A stretch of DNA of 64,000 nt from JAJRXR01 sp041402005 (GCA_041402005.1 JAWKTB010000005.1:248001-312000); one strand, 5' to 3'; shown: positions 1 through 8,248, counted from the stretch's first letter. Translations and numbers: made by a program. The notes: generated from the letters alone by a model not told the origin.

Positions 1-1
1 G

Positions 2-481
2 CTGCGCAAGCTCCTTGACGACCAGATCCGAGCGACGGAGCGAAAGAACATCGTCCAGAGCAAGAAGTTCCGCGAGGCGCTCGAAGACGCGATGCTGCGG
101 TACACGAACAAGGCGATCTCGACGGCGGAGCTGATCGCGCGCCTGATCGACCTGGCCAAGCACCTGCGCGACGCGCAGAAGCACGGCGAGGCGTTGGGGT
201 TGAGCGAGGAAGAGACGGCGTTCTACGACGCGCTCGCCGAGAACGGCTCCGCGAAGGAGATCATGAAGTCGGATACGCTCCGGCTAATGGCCCGAGAGCT
301 TGCGGAGATGATCAAGAGAATGCCCAAGCTCGACTGGACGCAGCGCGAGTCAGTGCGTGCGACACTCCGGCGGAATGTTCGGCGGATGCTTGCGAGATAC
401 GGCTATCCGCCGGACCTCTCCGAGGACGCAACCCAGCTGGTTCTGAAGCAGGCGGAGCTGTCCACGACGAATGGCGAGTGA
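2..481 (+). CDS. hsdR: Type I restriction enzyme R subunit (HsdR), C-terminal part only
   Basis: The frame is open from the window edge, so this is the 3' end of a longer gene; about 159 residues are visible and it stops at TGA 479-481. The visible part matches the helical C-terminal domain of type I HsdR proteins: RATERKNIVQSKKFREALE, LGLSEEETAFYDALAEN, DWTQRESVRATLRRNV and YGYPPD appear in the usual order. In the family this region contacts the methyltransferase core, while the nuclease and helicase motor lie upstream, outside the window. HsdM and HsdS are expected to the left. Its position beside a translesion cassette and a recombinase-like remnant suggests an accessory island, which is inference. 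Confidence 0.9.
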   Translation: MRKLLDDQIRATERKNIVQSKKFREALEDAMLRYTNKAISTAELIARLIDLAKHLRDAQKHGEALGLSEEETAFYDALAENGSAKEIMKSDTLRLMARELAEMIKRMPKLDWTQRESVRATLRRNVRRMLARYGYPPDLSEDATQLVLKQAELSTTNGE

Positions 482-574
482 ACATAGTGGCTCGTCCTTG
501 CCTGAAGCAGGTGAGCGCGCTCTGGCAGAAGTTGATCCCGTCGAAGAGACCAGGGCGGGGCTGTTTTGCTGTAT

Positions 575-3500
575 CTAGTGGAAATCTCTTGAGGTTGCCG
601 CGAGGCCAGCGAGTATTGCGTCGATCGCCTCGATCCGCTCGGCGTGCACGTGCACGACCTCTCCCTCCCGCTCGACCCGCCCGCCAACGAGCAGGGCCCG
701 ACTCATCCGCACGACGCGGCGGAACTGCTCGTAGACCTTCGGCCAGATGACGAGGTTGGCGATGCCGGTCTCGTCCTCCAGCGTGACGAAGACGACGCCG
801 GAGGCCGTGCCCGGGCGTTGGCGGACGAGGACAACACCAGCGACCAAGACGCGCCGACCCTGCGGGCACAGGAGGTCGCCGCGCAGCCCCTGGGCGGGGG
901 TGACGCCTATGCGGTCGAGCTCGTCGCGGATGAAGGAGACCGGGTGGGCCTTCAGCGAGAGGCCGGTGCTGCCGTAGTCGTGGAAGACGCGGGCGCGAGC
1001 GTCGGCCGGGGGCAGGGCGCCGCCGCCCTCCTCGTCGGGCGCCTCCGACTGCTCAAAGAGGGGGAGCGGCGTGTCGCGCAGCGGCTTGACCGACCACAGC
1101 GCCGTGCGCCGGTCGAGGCCCATCGAGCCGAAGGCGTCAGCGGCGGCGAGGCGTTGCAGGGCGTGTACCGAGGCGCCGCTGGCGCGCCAGAGGGTTTGGA
1201 TAGATTCGAACGGCCCGCGGTCGCGGACGGCGGCCTCGATCTTCTCTGCGTCCGTCTCGCGCAACCCCTTGGTCAGCCGCATCCCAAGGCGGAGCGTCTC
1301 GCCGCCGTCCTCGAGCGTACAGTCCCACGCGCTGTGGTTCACGTCGATGGGCCGGACGGTGACGCCGTGGTCTCGCGCATCACGGACGATCTGGGCGGGC
1401 TGGTAGAAGCCCATCGGCTGGGAGTTGATGAGGGCGGCGGCGAACGCCGCCGGCTCGTAGCGCTTGAGCCAGGACGAGACGTACACGAGCAGGGCGAAGC
1501 TGGCCGCGTGCGACTCCGGGAAGCCGTACTCGCTGAATCCCTTGAGCTGCTCGAAGCAGCGCTCGGCGAAGTCCGGCGGGTAGCCGCGCTGGAGCATCCC
1601 CCCGATCAGCTCCTCCCGGAAACTCTCCAGGGTCTCGCTCTTGCGCCTCCACGCGGCCATTGCCCGGCGGAGCTTGTCCGCCTTGTCCGGCGAGAAGCCG
1701 GCGGCGACGATGGCGAGGCGCATCGCCTGCTCCTGGAACAGGGGCACCCCGAGCGTCCGCCCCAGCACCTCCTCGATGTCCTTGCTGGGATAGCTGACCG
1801 GCTCCTCGCCGCAGCGGCGCTTGAGGTAGGGGTGGACCATCTTGCCCTGGATGGGCCCCGGGCGGACGATCGCGACCTCGATCACCAGGTCGTAGAAGGT
1901 GGCGGGCTTGAGCCGCGGCAGCATCGACATCTGCGCCCGGCTCTCGATCTGGAACACCCCGACCGTGTCCGCGTGCTGGATCATCTCGTAGACCGCGGGG
2001 TCCTCGGCGTGGTCGCTCAGGACTTTCGGGATCGACAGCTCGCGCCCGCGGGCGCTCTGCACAAGCCCGAAGCTCTTGCGGATGCAGGTGAGCATCCCGA
2101 GCCCGAGGCAGTCGACCTTGAGCATGCCCATCGCGTCGATGTCGTCCTTGTCCCACTCGATAACGGTCCGGTCCTCCATCGCCGCGTTCTCGATGGGGAC
2201 CAGTTCGCACAGGGGCGTGCGCGTGATCACGACCCCCCCGACGTGCTGGGAGAGGTGGCGGGGGAAGCCGCGGAGCTGGTTGGTCAGGGCGAGCACGCGG
2301 CGGAGGGTCGGGTCGGCGGCGTTCATGCCCAGCTCGCGGACGCGCTGGCCGCTCGCCTCGCCGCCCCAGTGGTCGATGCTCTTGGCGAGCAGGTCCACGC
2401 GGTCGAGCGACAAGCCCATCGCCTTGCCCACCTCGCGGACCGCCGAGCGCCCGCGGTAGCTGATGACCTCAGCGGTCAGGGCCGCACGGTCGCGCCCGTA
2501 CTTCTCGTAGACGTGCTGGATGACCTCCTCGCGCCGTTCGTGCTCGAAGTCGATGTCGATGTCCGGCGGCTCGCCGCGCTCGCGGCTGACGAACCGCTCG
2601 AACAGCAGCTGGAAGCGGGCGGGGTCCACCTCCGTGACGCCGAGGCAGTAGCAGACCGCGGAGTTGGCCGCGCCGCCGCGCCCCTGGCAGAGGATCCCCT
2701 GCGAGCGGGCGAACTCCACGATCTCGTCACAGGTCAGGAAGTACGCCTCGTAGCGCAGCTCATCGATGAGCGCCAGCTCGCGCTCGAGGCTCTCCCTCAC
2801 GCGCGCGGGCACGCCGCCGGGGTACCGGCGCAGCGCGCCCGCGTGCGCCCGCCGGCGAAGGTGCTCCATCGGGGTCATGCCGGGCGGGCAGGACTCGACG
2901 GGGTACTCGTACCGCAGCTCGTCCAGGCTGAACGCCGCCGCCCGCAGGGCGACCTCAGCGCTGCGGGACACCGCCTGCTCGTGGCCGATGAACAGTCGGG
3001 CCATCTCCTCGGGCGCCTTGAGATGACGCTCGGCGTTGGGGGCGAGGCGGTAGCCCGCCTGCTCGATCGTGCACCCGCAGCGGATGCAGGTGAGCACGTC
3101 CTGGAGGGGGCGACGCTCGGGCGCGTGGTAGAGCGCGTCGTTGGTCGCCAGGAGAGGAACACGAGCGTGCTGCGCGAGCGCGTGGAGCTGGCGGATCCGC
3201 CCGGCGTCGTCGGGTCCGTAGCCGACCGACGCCGCGAGGGAGAGGCGGTCGTCGTCGAAGACGCCCCGCAGGCCCTCCAGCGTCTCGACGGCGCGATCAT
3301 CGAGGACGGCGGGCGGGACCACGATCCCGAGCATGCCGTCGGCGTGGTCGATCAGATCGTGGAGAGCAAGGTGGCACTCGCCCTTGGGCGCCCGGCGCTT
3401 GCCCAGCGTGAGCAGCCGGCAAAGGCGCGCGTACGCCGCGCGGCGGGTGGGGTAGACGACGATCTCGAGTCGCGCCGGCTCGTTCAGGCGCAGACGGGAG

Positions 3501-3784
3501 CCGACGGCCAGCGGGATGCCGGCCTCCCTCGCGGCGACGTGAGCGCGGACGATCCCGGCGAGGGTGTTCACGTCCGCGATCGCCGCGGCGGCGTGCCCCA
3601 GCTCCGCCGCCCGCGCGACCAGCTCCTCCGGGTGGCTCGCCCCGGTGAGGAACGTGAAGTTGCTCGTGACACACAGCTCGGCGAAGCGGAGCGACGCGGC
3701 GTGCGCGCGAGGAACGGCGTTGCGGCCCGACTCTGCTCGGAACGGGTGGGGCCTGTGCTTGGGGGGTGGCGAGTCGGGCATCAC
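575..3784 (-). CDS. dnaE2: Error-prone DNA polymerase DnaE2 (ImuC)
   Basis: Alpha-subunit-type (C-family) DNA polymerase of the mutasome, 1069 residues, the normal DnaE2 length. The N-terminal PHP domain begins near residue 33 (FAELCVTSNFTFLTGASHP). The catalytic acidic motif PDIDIDFEH lies near residue 406 and KVDCLGLGML near 550; a C-terminal OB-fold follows. It starts 6 bases after the imuB stop, so imuA-imuB-dnaE2 reads as one leftward operon. In Caulobacter and Mycobacterium the three products act together in SOS-induced translesion synthesis, with DnaE2 doing the synthesis. An ATG pair at the start makes the exact first codon uncertain by one residue. Confidence 0.96.
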   Translation of the reverse strand: MMPDSPPPKHRPHPFRAESGRNAVPRAHAASLRFAELCVTSNFTFLTGASHPEELVARAAELGHAAAAIADVNTLAGIVRAHVAAREAGIPLAVGSRLRLNEPARLEIVVYPTRRAAYARLCRLLTLGKRRAPKGECHLALHDLIDHADGMLGIVVPPAVLDDRAVETLEGLRGVFDDDRLSLAASVGYGPDDAGRIRQLHALAQHARVPLLATNDALYHAPERRPLQDVLTCIRCGCTIEQAGYRLAPNAERHLKAPEEMARLFIGHEQAVSRSAEVALRAAAFSLDELRYEYPVESCPPGMTPMEHLRRRAHAGALRRYPGGVPARVRESLERELALIDELRYEAYFLTCDEIVEFARSQGILCQGRGGAANSAVCYCLGVTEVDPARFQLLFERFVSRERGEPPDIDIDFEHERREEVIQHVYEKYGRDRAALTAEVISYRGRSAVREVGKAMGLSLDRVDLLAKSIDHWGGEASGQRVRELGMNAADPTLRRVLALTNQLRGFPRHLSQHVGGVVITRTPLCELVPIENAAMEDRTVIEWDKDDIDAMGMLKVDCLGLGMLTCIRKSFGLVQSARGRELSIPKVLSDHAEDPAVYEMIQHADTVGVFQIESRAQMSMLPRLKPATFYDLVIEVAIVRPGPIQGKMVHPYLKRRCGEEPVSYPSKDIEEVLGRTLGVPLFQEQAMRLAIVAAGFSPDKADKLRRAMAAWRRKSETLESFREELIGGMLQRGYPPDFAERCFEQLKGFSEYGFPESHAASFALLVYVSSWLKRYEPAAFAAALINSQPMGFYQPAQIVRDARDHGVTVRPIDVNHSAWDCTLEDGGETLRLGMRLTKGLRETDAEKIEAAVRDRGPFESIQTLWRASGASVHALQRLAAADAFGSMGLDRRTALWSVKPLRDTPLPLFEQSEAPDEEGGGALPPADARARVFHDYGSTGLSLKAHPVSFIRDELDRIGVTPAQGLRGDLLCPQGRRVLVAGVVLVRQRPGTASGVVFVTLEDETGIANLVIWPKVYEQFRRVVRMSRALLVGGRVEREGEVVHVHAERIEAIDAILAGLAATSRDFH

Positions 3785-3790
3785 AACGCC

Positions 3791-5329
3791 TCAGGCCCAG
3801 ACGCCGTGCACTGACCACCGCCCGTCGGCGGTGTCGCGCCGGACCCAGAGCCACTGGCCGCGCTCGTCTTGGGCCTTGAAGTAGTCGCGCCCCGAGCGGT
3901 CGCCCGCCCACCACTCGGGGCCGATGCGCTCGGGCCCGATGCACGCGACGATCCGACGGTCCTCCCCACGCCAGTTCACGCTCATGACGGGGCCGTCGGG
4001 CGTCAGCGCCATCACGCGAACCGGCTCGGGGGGGTCGATGAGCAGTGTTGGGCGGTCGTGCCGGGGGCACGCGTCGATCTGAGCGGCGGGGCCGCCGATG
4101 CCAACGGGCCGCAGGCGCCCGGCGCGCTCGGGGACGTGCGACTCGCGCGGCTCGAAGACCAGCGCGCCGCCCGGGCCGAGGCGGTTGGTCAGCGTGTCGG
4201 TCAGCTCGGCGACCGCCCTCTCCGTCGCCGCGTCCGCGACCGCCGCCCCCTCGCGCCACCGCTCGCGCTGCTCGTGGGGGAGGCGACCGAGGCGGGATGC
4301 GCGGGCCCGGACTCCTTCCACACCGAAGCCAAGGTGCGCACGCTCCAGTTGCGGGCGAGCGAGCGACCAGAGGTGGCGGGCGTCCCGGCACGGTTGGCTC
4401 ATCGAGAGGGCGAAGCCGGTCGGGTCCAGGTCCGATCGGTCCAGCTCGACCTCGATGCGCCGGGCGCCGGACTCCCGCGCGCGGAGGGCGTCGCAGACTT
4501 CCGCAAGCAGCCCGCGGACCGTCAGCTCCAGGGCGTCCCACCGCGTGGTCGGTCCGTCGAAGACGCGCTCGGCCTCGGGCGGGGCGGACGGGCGGACGGG
4601 CTCGATGGTCTCGATGGCGTGGCCGAGCGCCAGGTCCAGGCGGAGCAGGACATCGGGGCCGAACCGGGGGGGCAGCGTCGAGCGGGGGAGGTTCAGCAGG
4701 TGCTCGACGCGCTCGATGCCCACCTCCGCCAGCGCGGCGTCAACGTCGGCGTCGATCCGGAGGGCGCGGGTCGGGAGCGGGGCGATTGCGTTTCGCGCTC
4801 CTCCTTCCGGCACGACCGCCGCCTCGGCGTCGCCGAAGCGGGCCAGCGCCCACGCGCACCCGAACGTCGGGGCGATCGCCGCCCGCGCCGTCAACCCGTG
4901 CCGCGCGAACCCCTCCACGACGGCGCCCACGAGCTGCTCCTCCCCGCCGTGCACCGGCCCGCACCCGGTCGCGTCCAGCAGCACGCCGTCGGGCGGGTCG
5001 GGCGCAACCACCGGCGAGAACCGGCGCGACCAGACCGCGATCGCCCGCAGCGCCTCGGCGTCGCTCTCGGGCGTGTACGCCTCGACGCGGGCGCCACTCG
5101 GCAAAAGCCCGCCCGCCTCCGCCACCGGCAGCCCCGGCGTGACGCCCGCCTCGCGCGCACTCTCGCAGCACGCGAGGACCACCTGGCGCTGCCGATCCTG
5201 CCCCACCAGCAGGATCGGGCTCCCGTCAGGCCCGCCGCCGCGCCGCCCACCCCGTCGCCGGTCCCGCCGCCTCACCAGGTCGATCGGGAGCGTCGGCAGC
5301 CACACGGACATCGCCCGTCTCATGCTCAC
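3791..5329 (-). CDS. imuB: ImuB, Y-family polymerase-like mutasome adaptor
   Basis: A 512-residue Y-family (UmuC/DinB-like) protein. It opens with MRRAMSVWLPTLPIDLVRRR and ends with DYFKAQDERGQWLWVRRD and WSVHGVWA, the characteristic ImuB ends. ImuB proteins usually lack the polymerase catalytic acids and bridge DnaE2 to the beta clamp; I cannot confirm the loss of the acids without an alignment. Its first 104 bases overlap the 3' end of imuA in another frame. In-frame ATGs at 5329, 5323 and 5311 all leave an overlap, so the overlap itself is robust. The overlap implies translational coupling. Confidence 0.93.
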   Translation of the reverse strand: MSMRRAMSVWLPTLPIDLVRRRDRRRGGRRGGGPDGSPILLVGQDRQRQVVLACCESAREAGVTPGLPVAEAGGLLPSGARVEAYTPESDAEALRAIAVWSRRFSPVVAPDPPDGVLLDATGCGPVHGGEEQLVGAVVEGFARHGLTARAAIAPTFGCAWALARFGDAEAAVVPEGGARNAIAPLPTRALRIDADVDAALAEVGIERVEHLLNLPRSTLPPRFGPDVLLRLDLALGHAIETIEPVRPSAPPEAERVFDGPTTRWDALELTVRGLLAEVCDALRARESGARRIEVELDRSDLDPTGFALSMSQPCRDARHLWSLARPQLERAHLGFGVEGVRARASRLGRLPHEQRERWREGAAVADAATERAVAELTDTLTNRLGPGGALVFEPRESHVPERAGRLRPVGIGGPAAQIDACPRHDRPTLLIDPPEPVRVMALTPDGPVMSVNWRGEDRRIVACIGPERIGPEWWAGDRSGRDYFKAQDERGQWLWVRRDTADGRWSVHGVWA

Positions 5330-6017
5330 GCCGCACGGCCCACCGCCGCGCGTCCTCCGGTGCGGGCCGCACTCCCTTGCAGCGCAGCAGTTCCACGGTC
5401 CATCGTGGATCGGTCCAGTCCGACGGCGCGGGCGCGACCCGCCAGCGCGTCCAGGCGGCGGACACCTCCCGCCGCTCCCACCACGGGCGCGCCAGCAGGC
5501 ACACGCCCCCGCCCGCGCCCGCCGCGAGCTGCAGCCGGCGCGACTCGCCCATCCCCAGCCCCGACCCGTCGGCGACCACCACCGCGACGCCCGCGCAGCG
5601 CAGCGCGAGGTCGATCGCCCACAGCCGCTCGGCGTCGCCGCGGGGCGCGACGAAGACGGAGCGCTCGAGCAGCGCGGCAGCCCGGACCGCGCGCGGGTGC
5701 GGCCACACCCGCCGCCCGACCCAGACCGCCCGCCGCCCGGCGGCGTCCTCGCGCAGCGCCCGCCCCGCGGCGTGGATCAGCACCCCGAGCGGTGGGCCCC
5801 ACCAGTGCCCGCCGCTCGGGTCGGGGTCCCCGGTCAGCCACTCGTGCACGGCCCCACGCCGGAGCCCGCCCCCGATCGCCGCGTCCGGCCCGTCCCACCC
5901 GAGGGCGAGAGGGGGCCCCGCCGCGGAGGGCTCCGACCGCGTCTCGACCCGCTCGACCGCGGCCCGAAGGCGGCTCAGGGGCGTTCTAGGGGCCACGATG
6001 GCTCCTGATGATCGCAT
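5226..6017 (-). CDS. imuA: ImuA, RecA-like mutasome protein
   Basis: First gene of the translesion cassette. The protein has the degenerate RecA-like fold layout of ImuA: LGWDGPDAAIGGGLRRGAVH near the N-terminus, then an LWAIDLALRCAGVAVVVADG segment and the family-typical WTVELLRCKG close to the end. ImuA binds RecA and recruits the mutasome in better-studied species. I prefer ATG at 6017; an in-frame GTG at 6041 would add eight residues but would put a perfect inverted repeat (6025-6035) inside the gene. Neither start has a convincing Shine-Dalgarno. The last ~100 bases overlap imuB. It is divergent from the SRAP gene, with about 90 bases between starts. Confidence 0.85.
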   Translation of the reverse strand: MRSSGAIVAPRTPLSRLRAAVERVETRSEPSAAGPPLALGWDGPDAAIGGGLRRGAVHEWLTGDPDPSGGHWWGPPLGVLIHAAGRALREDAAGRRAVWVGRRVWPHPRAVRAAALLERSVFVAPRGDAERLWAIDLALRCAGVAVVVADGSGLGMGESRRLQLAAGAGGGVCLLARPWWERREVSAAWTRWRVAPAPSDWTDPRWTVELLRCKGVRPAPEDARRWAVRREHETGDVRVAADAPDRPGEAAGPATGWAARRRA

Positions 6018-6024
6018 TATGTCA

Positions 6025-6035
6025 GGGTAATACCC
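6025..6035. promoter_or_regulatory. Perfect 5+1+5 inverted repeat upstream of imuA
   Basis: GGGTA-A-TACCC lies between the divergent imuA and SRAP genes, 8 bases upstream of the imuA ATG. It does not match the E. coli, Bacillus or alphaproteobacterial LexA boxes I know. Its place in the only non-coding gap of an expected SOS regulon makes it a candidate operator; short palindromes also arise by chance. Confidence 0.25.
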
Positions 6036-6106
6036 GATCACGTCCCGATCAAGCCAAATCGGCGTCGGGGATGCCCTACGGCCTGAGCGGGGACTACTTT
6101 CCAGGT

Positions 6107-6814
6107 ATGTGCGGGCGGTACACCCGGAAGTACACCTGGCGCGAGGTCCGGGCCTTCCTCGACCTCAAGTTCCCCGAGCACCTGGACCTCGAGCCGAGCT
6201 TCAACGTCGCCCCGACGCACACCGCCCCGATCGTCAGGGAGGGCGGGCGCGGGCGTGAGATGGCGATGGCGACCTGGGGACTCGTCCCCCACTGGGCCGA
6301 CGACCCCAAGGTCGGCGCCCGGATGATCAACGCCCGCGCCGAGACCGTCGCCTCGAAGCCCGCCTACCGCGACGCCTTCAAGAAGCGCCGGTGCGTCGTC
6401 CCGATCTCCGGCTTCTACGAGTGGCAGGCGCGGGACAAGGGCCCGAAACAGCCGTACTACACGACCCGCGCCGACGGCGAGATCATGTGCCTCGCGGGGC
6501 TGTGGGAGCGGTGGGACAAGGGCGGCGAGCCGCTCGAGACGTACACGATCATCACTGCGGAGGCGAATGCTCTGCTTCAGCCCATCCACCCACGAATGCC
6601 AGCGGTCCTGGAGCGAGAGCAAGTGAACGATTGGCTCCGGAACGGCGCGGACGCGGCAGTCCTCGCCGGATTCCTCCGGCCCGCTGCGGCGGGGATCTTG
6701 GAAGCGCATCTCGTATCGACACGTGTCGGCAATGTCGCGAATGACGACGCAGCTCTGATCGAGCCGAAGAGAGGTGCCTCAGGCGCCCTGTTCGGCCAGG
6801 GCTCGGAGGAATAG
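6107..6814 (+). CDS. SRAP (HMCES/YedK-type) abasic-site DNA-protein crosslink protein
   Basis: A 235-residue SOS-response-associated peptidase family protein, which shields abasic sites in single-stranded DNA by forming a thiazolidine link through its N-terminal cysteine. The start is fixed by biochemistry: ATG at 6107 is followed directly by Cys (MCGRYT), which must become residue 1 after Met removal, although the frame stays open upstream to 6008. Other active-site motifs are present: INARAET (Asn), GFYEW (Glu) and IHPRMP (His). Divergence from imuA fits the well-known genomic link of SRAP genes with SOS and translesion genes. Its end overlaps the convergent small gene by 36 bases. Confidence 0.95.
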   Translation: MCGRYTRKYTWREVRAFLDLKFPEHLDLEPSFNVAPTHTAPIVREGGRGREMAMATWGLVPHWADDPKVGARMINARAETVASKPAYRDAFKKRRCVVPISGFYEWQARDKGPKQPYYTTRADGEIMCLAGLWERWDKGGEPLETYTIITAEANALLQPIHPRMPAVLEREQVNDWLRNGADAAVLAGFLRPAAAGILEAHLVSTRVGNVANDDAALIEPKRGASGALFGQGSEE

Positions 6815-7081
6815 CGCACGCTTTCGGCGACACCTTTCCGCGGGCGCCGAGCGCTCGCCGTGCTTCCAGGCGTTCATTCTGCTCCGCGCCTTACCCTCGG
6901 GCGTCCTCGGACCCGTGGATTGCTCCCACGGTCTCACGCGAGTCACTGACGCCCGCAGCGACCCCAACCCCTCGGGACTCAGCCTGTAGCGCTTGGGGGG
7001 CTTCTCCGGGCCCCTCTGGCCCGCATGGGGCCCTAAATCCTTGTTCGTTCGTCGCATTTTTTCCGATTGACCCTCGGTCAT
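6779..7081 (-). CDS. Small basic hypothetical protein (GPRTPEGKARSRMNAWKHG motif)
   Basis: A 100-residue basic protein with a central STGPRTPEGKARSRMNAWKHG-like block, a motif I recognise from many short planctomycete and proteobacterial proteins of unknown role that travel with mobile or plasmid-like genes. The N-terminus is Lys/Arg/Pro-rich, and there is no signal peptide or membrane segment. It is the last of three leftward small genes. Its first 191 bases overlap the out-of-frame tail of the preceding gene. Function is unknown; nucleic-acid binding is a guess from charge only. Confidence 0.6.
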   Translation of the reverse strand: MTEGQSEKMRRTNKDLGPHAGQRGPEKPPKRYRLSPEGLGSLRASVTRVRPWEQSTGPRTPEGKARSRMNAWKHGERSAPAERCRRKRALFLRALAEQGA

Positions 7082-7568
7082 TCATCACCACCTGCTTCTC
7101 CGCGATGTTCGCCTGCCGGATCGCCGTGAAGGAGTCGCCGCCCCTCGGCGGTCTGCGATACTCAGCAAGGGCCAGCATCAGGCGCCGAAACGTGTTGCTG
7201 GCCCGGTCCGTGTACTCGTTCACAATGCGGATGGACTCGAGATTCGTCTGCTGATTCGCGAGATCGGTGAGATGCAGCACGCGAGCGTGGGCCAAGACGG
7301 CCTGGGCCACGAGCATTTCCTCCATTGGGTCCCGGGGCTCCATCCGCTGAATCAGATCATCCACGTAGGTGTGGGCACTCTGAGCGAGGTTCAAGCCCGC
7401 GAACAGAGCCTTAAGGCGGTGCCGGAGGGAGTCACCGTACACGGCGCCCGGCACCGCACTCGCGTGGATTCGCCGGGCCGCAGCGGGATCGGACGCGGGA
7501 TCAGCGGACAGCTTGATCACGGGCGGCTGATCTGCCGGGACCAGAGTTCTCGTGTCCGAATCAGGCAT
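6891..7568 (-). CDS. Hypothetical helical protein of a coupled three-gene cluster
   Basis: The start is taken at the ATG of MPDSDTRTL, which overlaps the stop of the preceding small gene by 8 bases (translational coupling). That gives 225 residues; the longer frame (start 7706) adds an arginine-rich stretch that looks non-coding. The core (LRHRLKALFAGLNLAQSAHTYVDDL, then helices to AEYRRPPRGGDSF and QANIAEKQVV) is soluble and helical. After QANIAEKQVVMN the frame simply reads through the next gene in another frame for about 60 residues rich in Gly, Glu and Ala. I suspect that tail is not native, and that a frameshift removed the original stop. Function unknown. Confidence 0.55.
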   Translation of the reverse strand: MPDSDTRTLVPADQPPVIKLSADPASDPAAARRIHASAVPGAVYGDSLRHRLKALFAGLNLAQSAHTYVDDLIQRMEPRDPMEEMLVAQAVLAHARVLHLTDLANQQTNLESIRIVNEYTDRASNTFRRLMLALAEYRRPPRGGDSFTAIRQANIAEKQVVMNDRGSIGKNATNEQGFRAPCGPEGPGEAPQALQAESRGVGVAAGVSDSRETVGAIHGSEDARG

Positions 7569-7746
7569 CGCTAGACCTTCCACCCGCCGCATGAACCATC
7601 GCCGCGATGCCAGCCCGGACCGCCTCGGGCAGCCTCGGCCACGCGTCGACCAGTCGGGCAAGTCGAGGGTCGGCGTCTGGGCCAGGGTGAGACGAGCCAG
7701 GCACAACTGCGCCGGATTCTGCGCCGCCCGGTGGCGGATTATTCAT
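7561..7746 (-). CDS. Short protein resembling the tail found after planctomycete recombinases
   Basis: About 61 residues starting MNNPPPGGAESG and containing DPRLARLVDAWPRLPEAVRAGI, an 'xLxxxWPxLPEAVRAGIxAMV' pattern I associate with short reading frames next to planctomycete tyrosine recombinases. The frame is open back to 7908, where GRAGLEHPHESPKN resembles the last residues of such recombinases, but no recombinase catalytic region is visible. So this may be the remnant end of a lost integrase gene or a separate small gene. Its stop overlaps the next start by 8 bases. Its proposed start abuts the start of the opposite-strand gene at 7745, so at least one of these starts is wrong. Confidence 0.35.
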   Translation of the reverse strand: MNNPPPGGAESGAVVPGSSHPGPDADPRLARLVDAWPRLPEAVRAGIAAMVHAAGGRSSDA

Positions 7747-8161
7747 GTTCTTCGGGGATTCGTGGGGGTGTTCAAGTCCGGCCCTGCCCATTTTGGAGGA
7801 CCAGATCCTTCGAGTCGCGACCCGCTTGGGGCTGACAAAAGTCATCGTCTCCGGGCACATCAAGATCTCCGCGTCAGGCGGCTGGTTCTGCCCAGTATGT
7901 GGCGACAAAAAGCTGCCCGGTGTTCAGTTGCCATATGGCACGACAGGCATGCATACCGGGGGCTCTCACGACATCTGCTCCTGTTGCGAAACCGAGTACG
8001 GCCTTGATGATTGGAGCCCAGGCTTGAGTTGCCTCGACGCGGAGTGGGCGCGGGTGAGGCTTGATTGGCTGGACCGTTCCGGGTGGAATGCCGAAGCATT
8101 GGCGCAGCTCGAGCAAAATCTGGGATTGACAGAGGCGGAACTGCGTGCGCGCCAAGGGTAA
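7745..8161 (+). CDS. Cysteine-rich (CPxC...CxCC) hypothetical protein
   Basis: The informative part is WFCPVCG, then ICSCCETEYGLDD, followed by a Trp-rich acidic helical end (EWARVRLDWLDRSGW, LEQNLGLTEAEL). The paired cysteines suggest a zinc-ribbon-like fold similar to small 'CPCC' proteins, which often occur as immunity-type or orphan proteins in accessory regions. The start is uncertain: the first ~45 codons mirror the opposite-strand small gene, and in-frame TTG codons downstream are alternatives. No signal peptide. The role is unknown; an immunity function is only a possibility. Confidence 0.55.
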   Translation: MFFGDSWGCSSPALPILEDQILRVATRLGLTKVIVSGHIKISASGGWFCPVCGDKKLPGVQLPYGTTGMHTGGSHDICSCCETEYGLDDWSPGLSCLDAEWARVRLDWLDRSGWNAEALAQLEQNLGLTEAELRARQG

Positions 8162-8248
8162 CTGGCCTTCGCAGCGATGCTCCTGAGCACGGCGGCCCTT
8201 GCGGGTCAGACGTGGCGCCCTCCGTGAAGTTCTTGGCCGACTCCGCTC

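Noticed and set aside
644..3814. Very long plus-strand open frame (1056 codons)
   Set aside because: It is the antisense frame of dnaE2; its product is Arg/Asp/Val-rich without any known motif, a usual artefact of high-GC coding DNA.
4045..5142. Arg/Pro-rich plus-strand frames over imuB and imuA
   Set aside because: Low-complexity antisense frames of genuine conserved genes.
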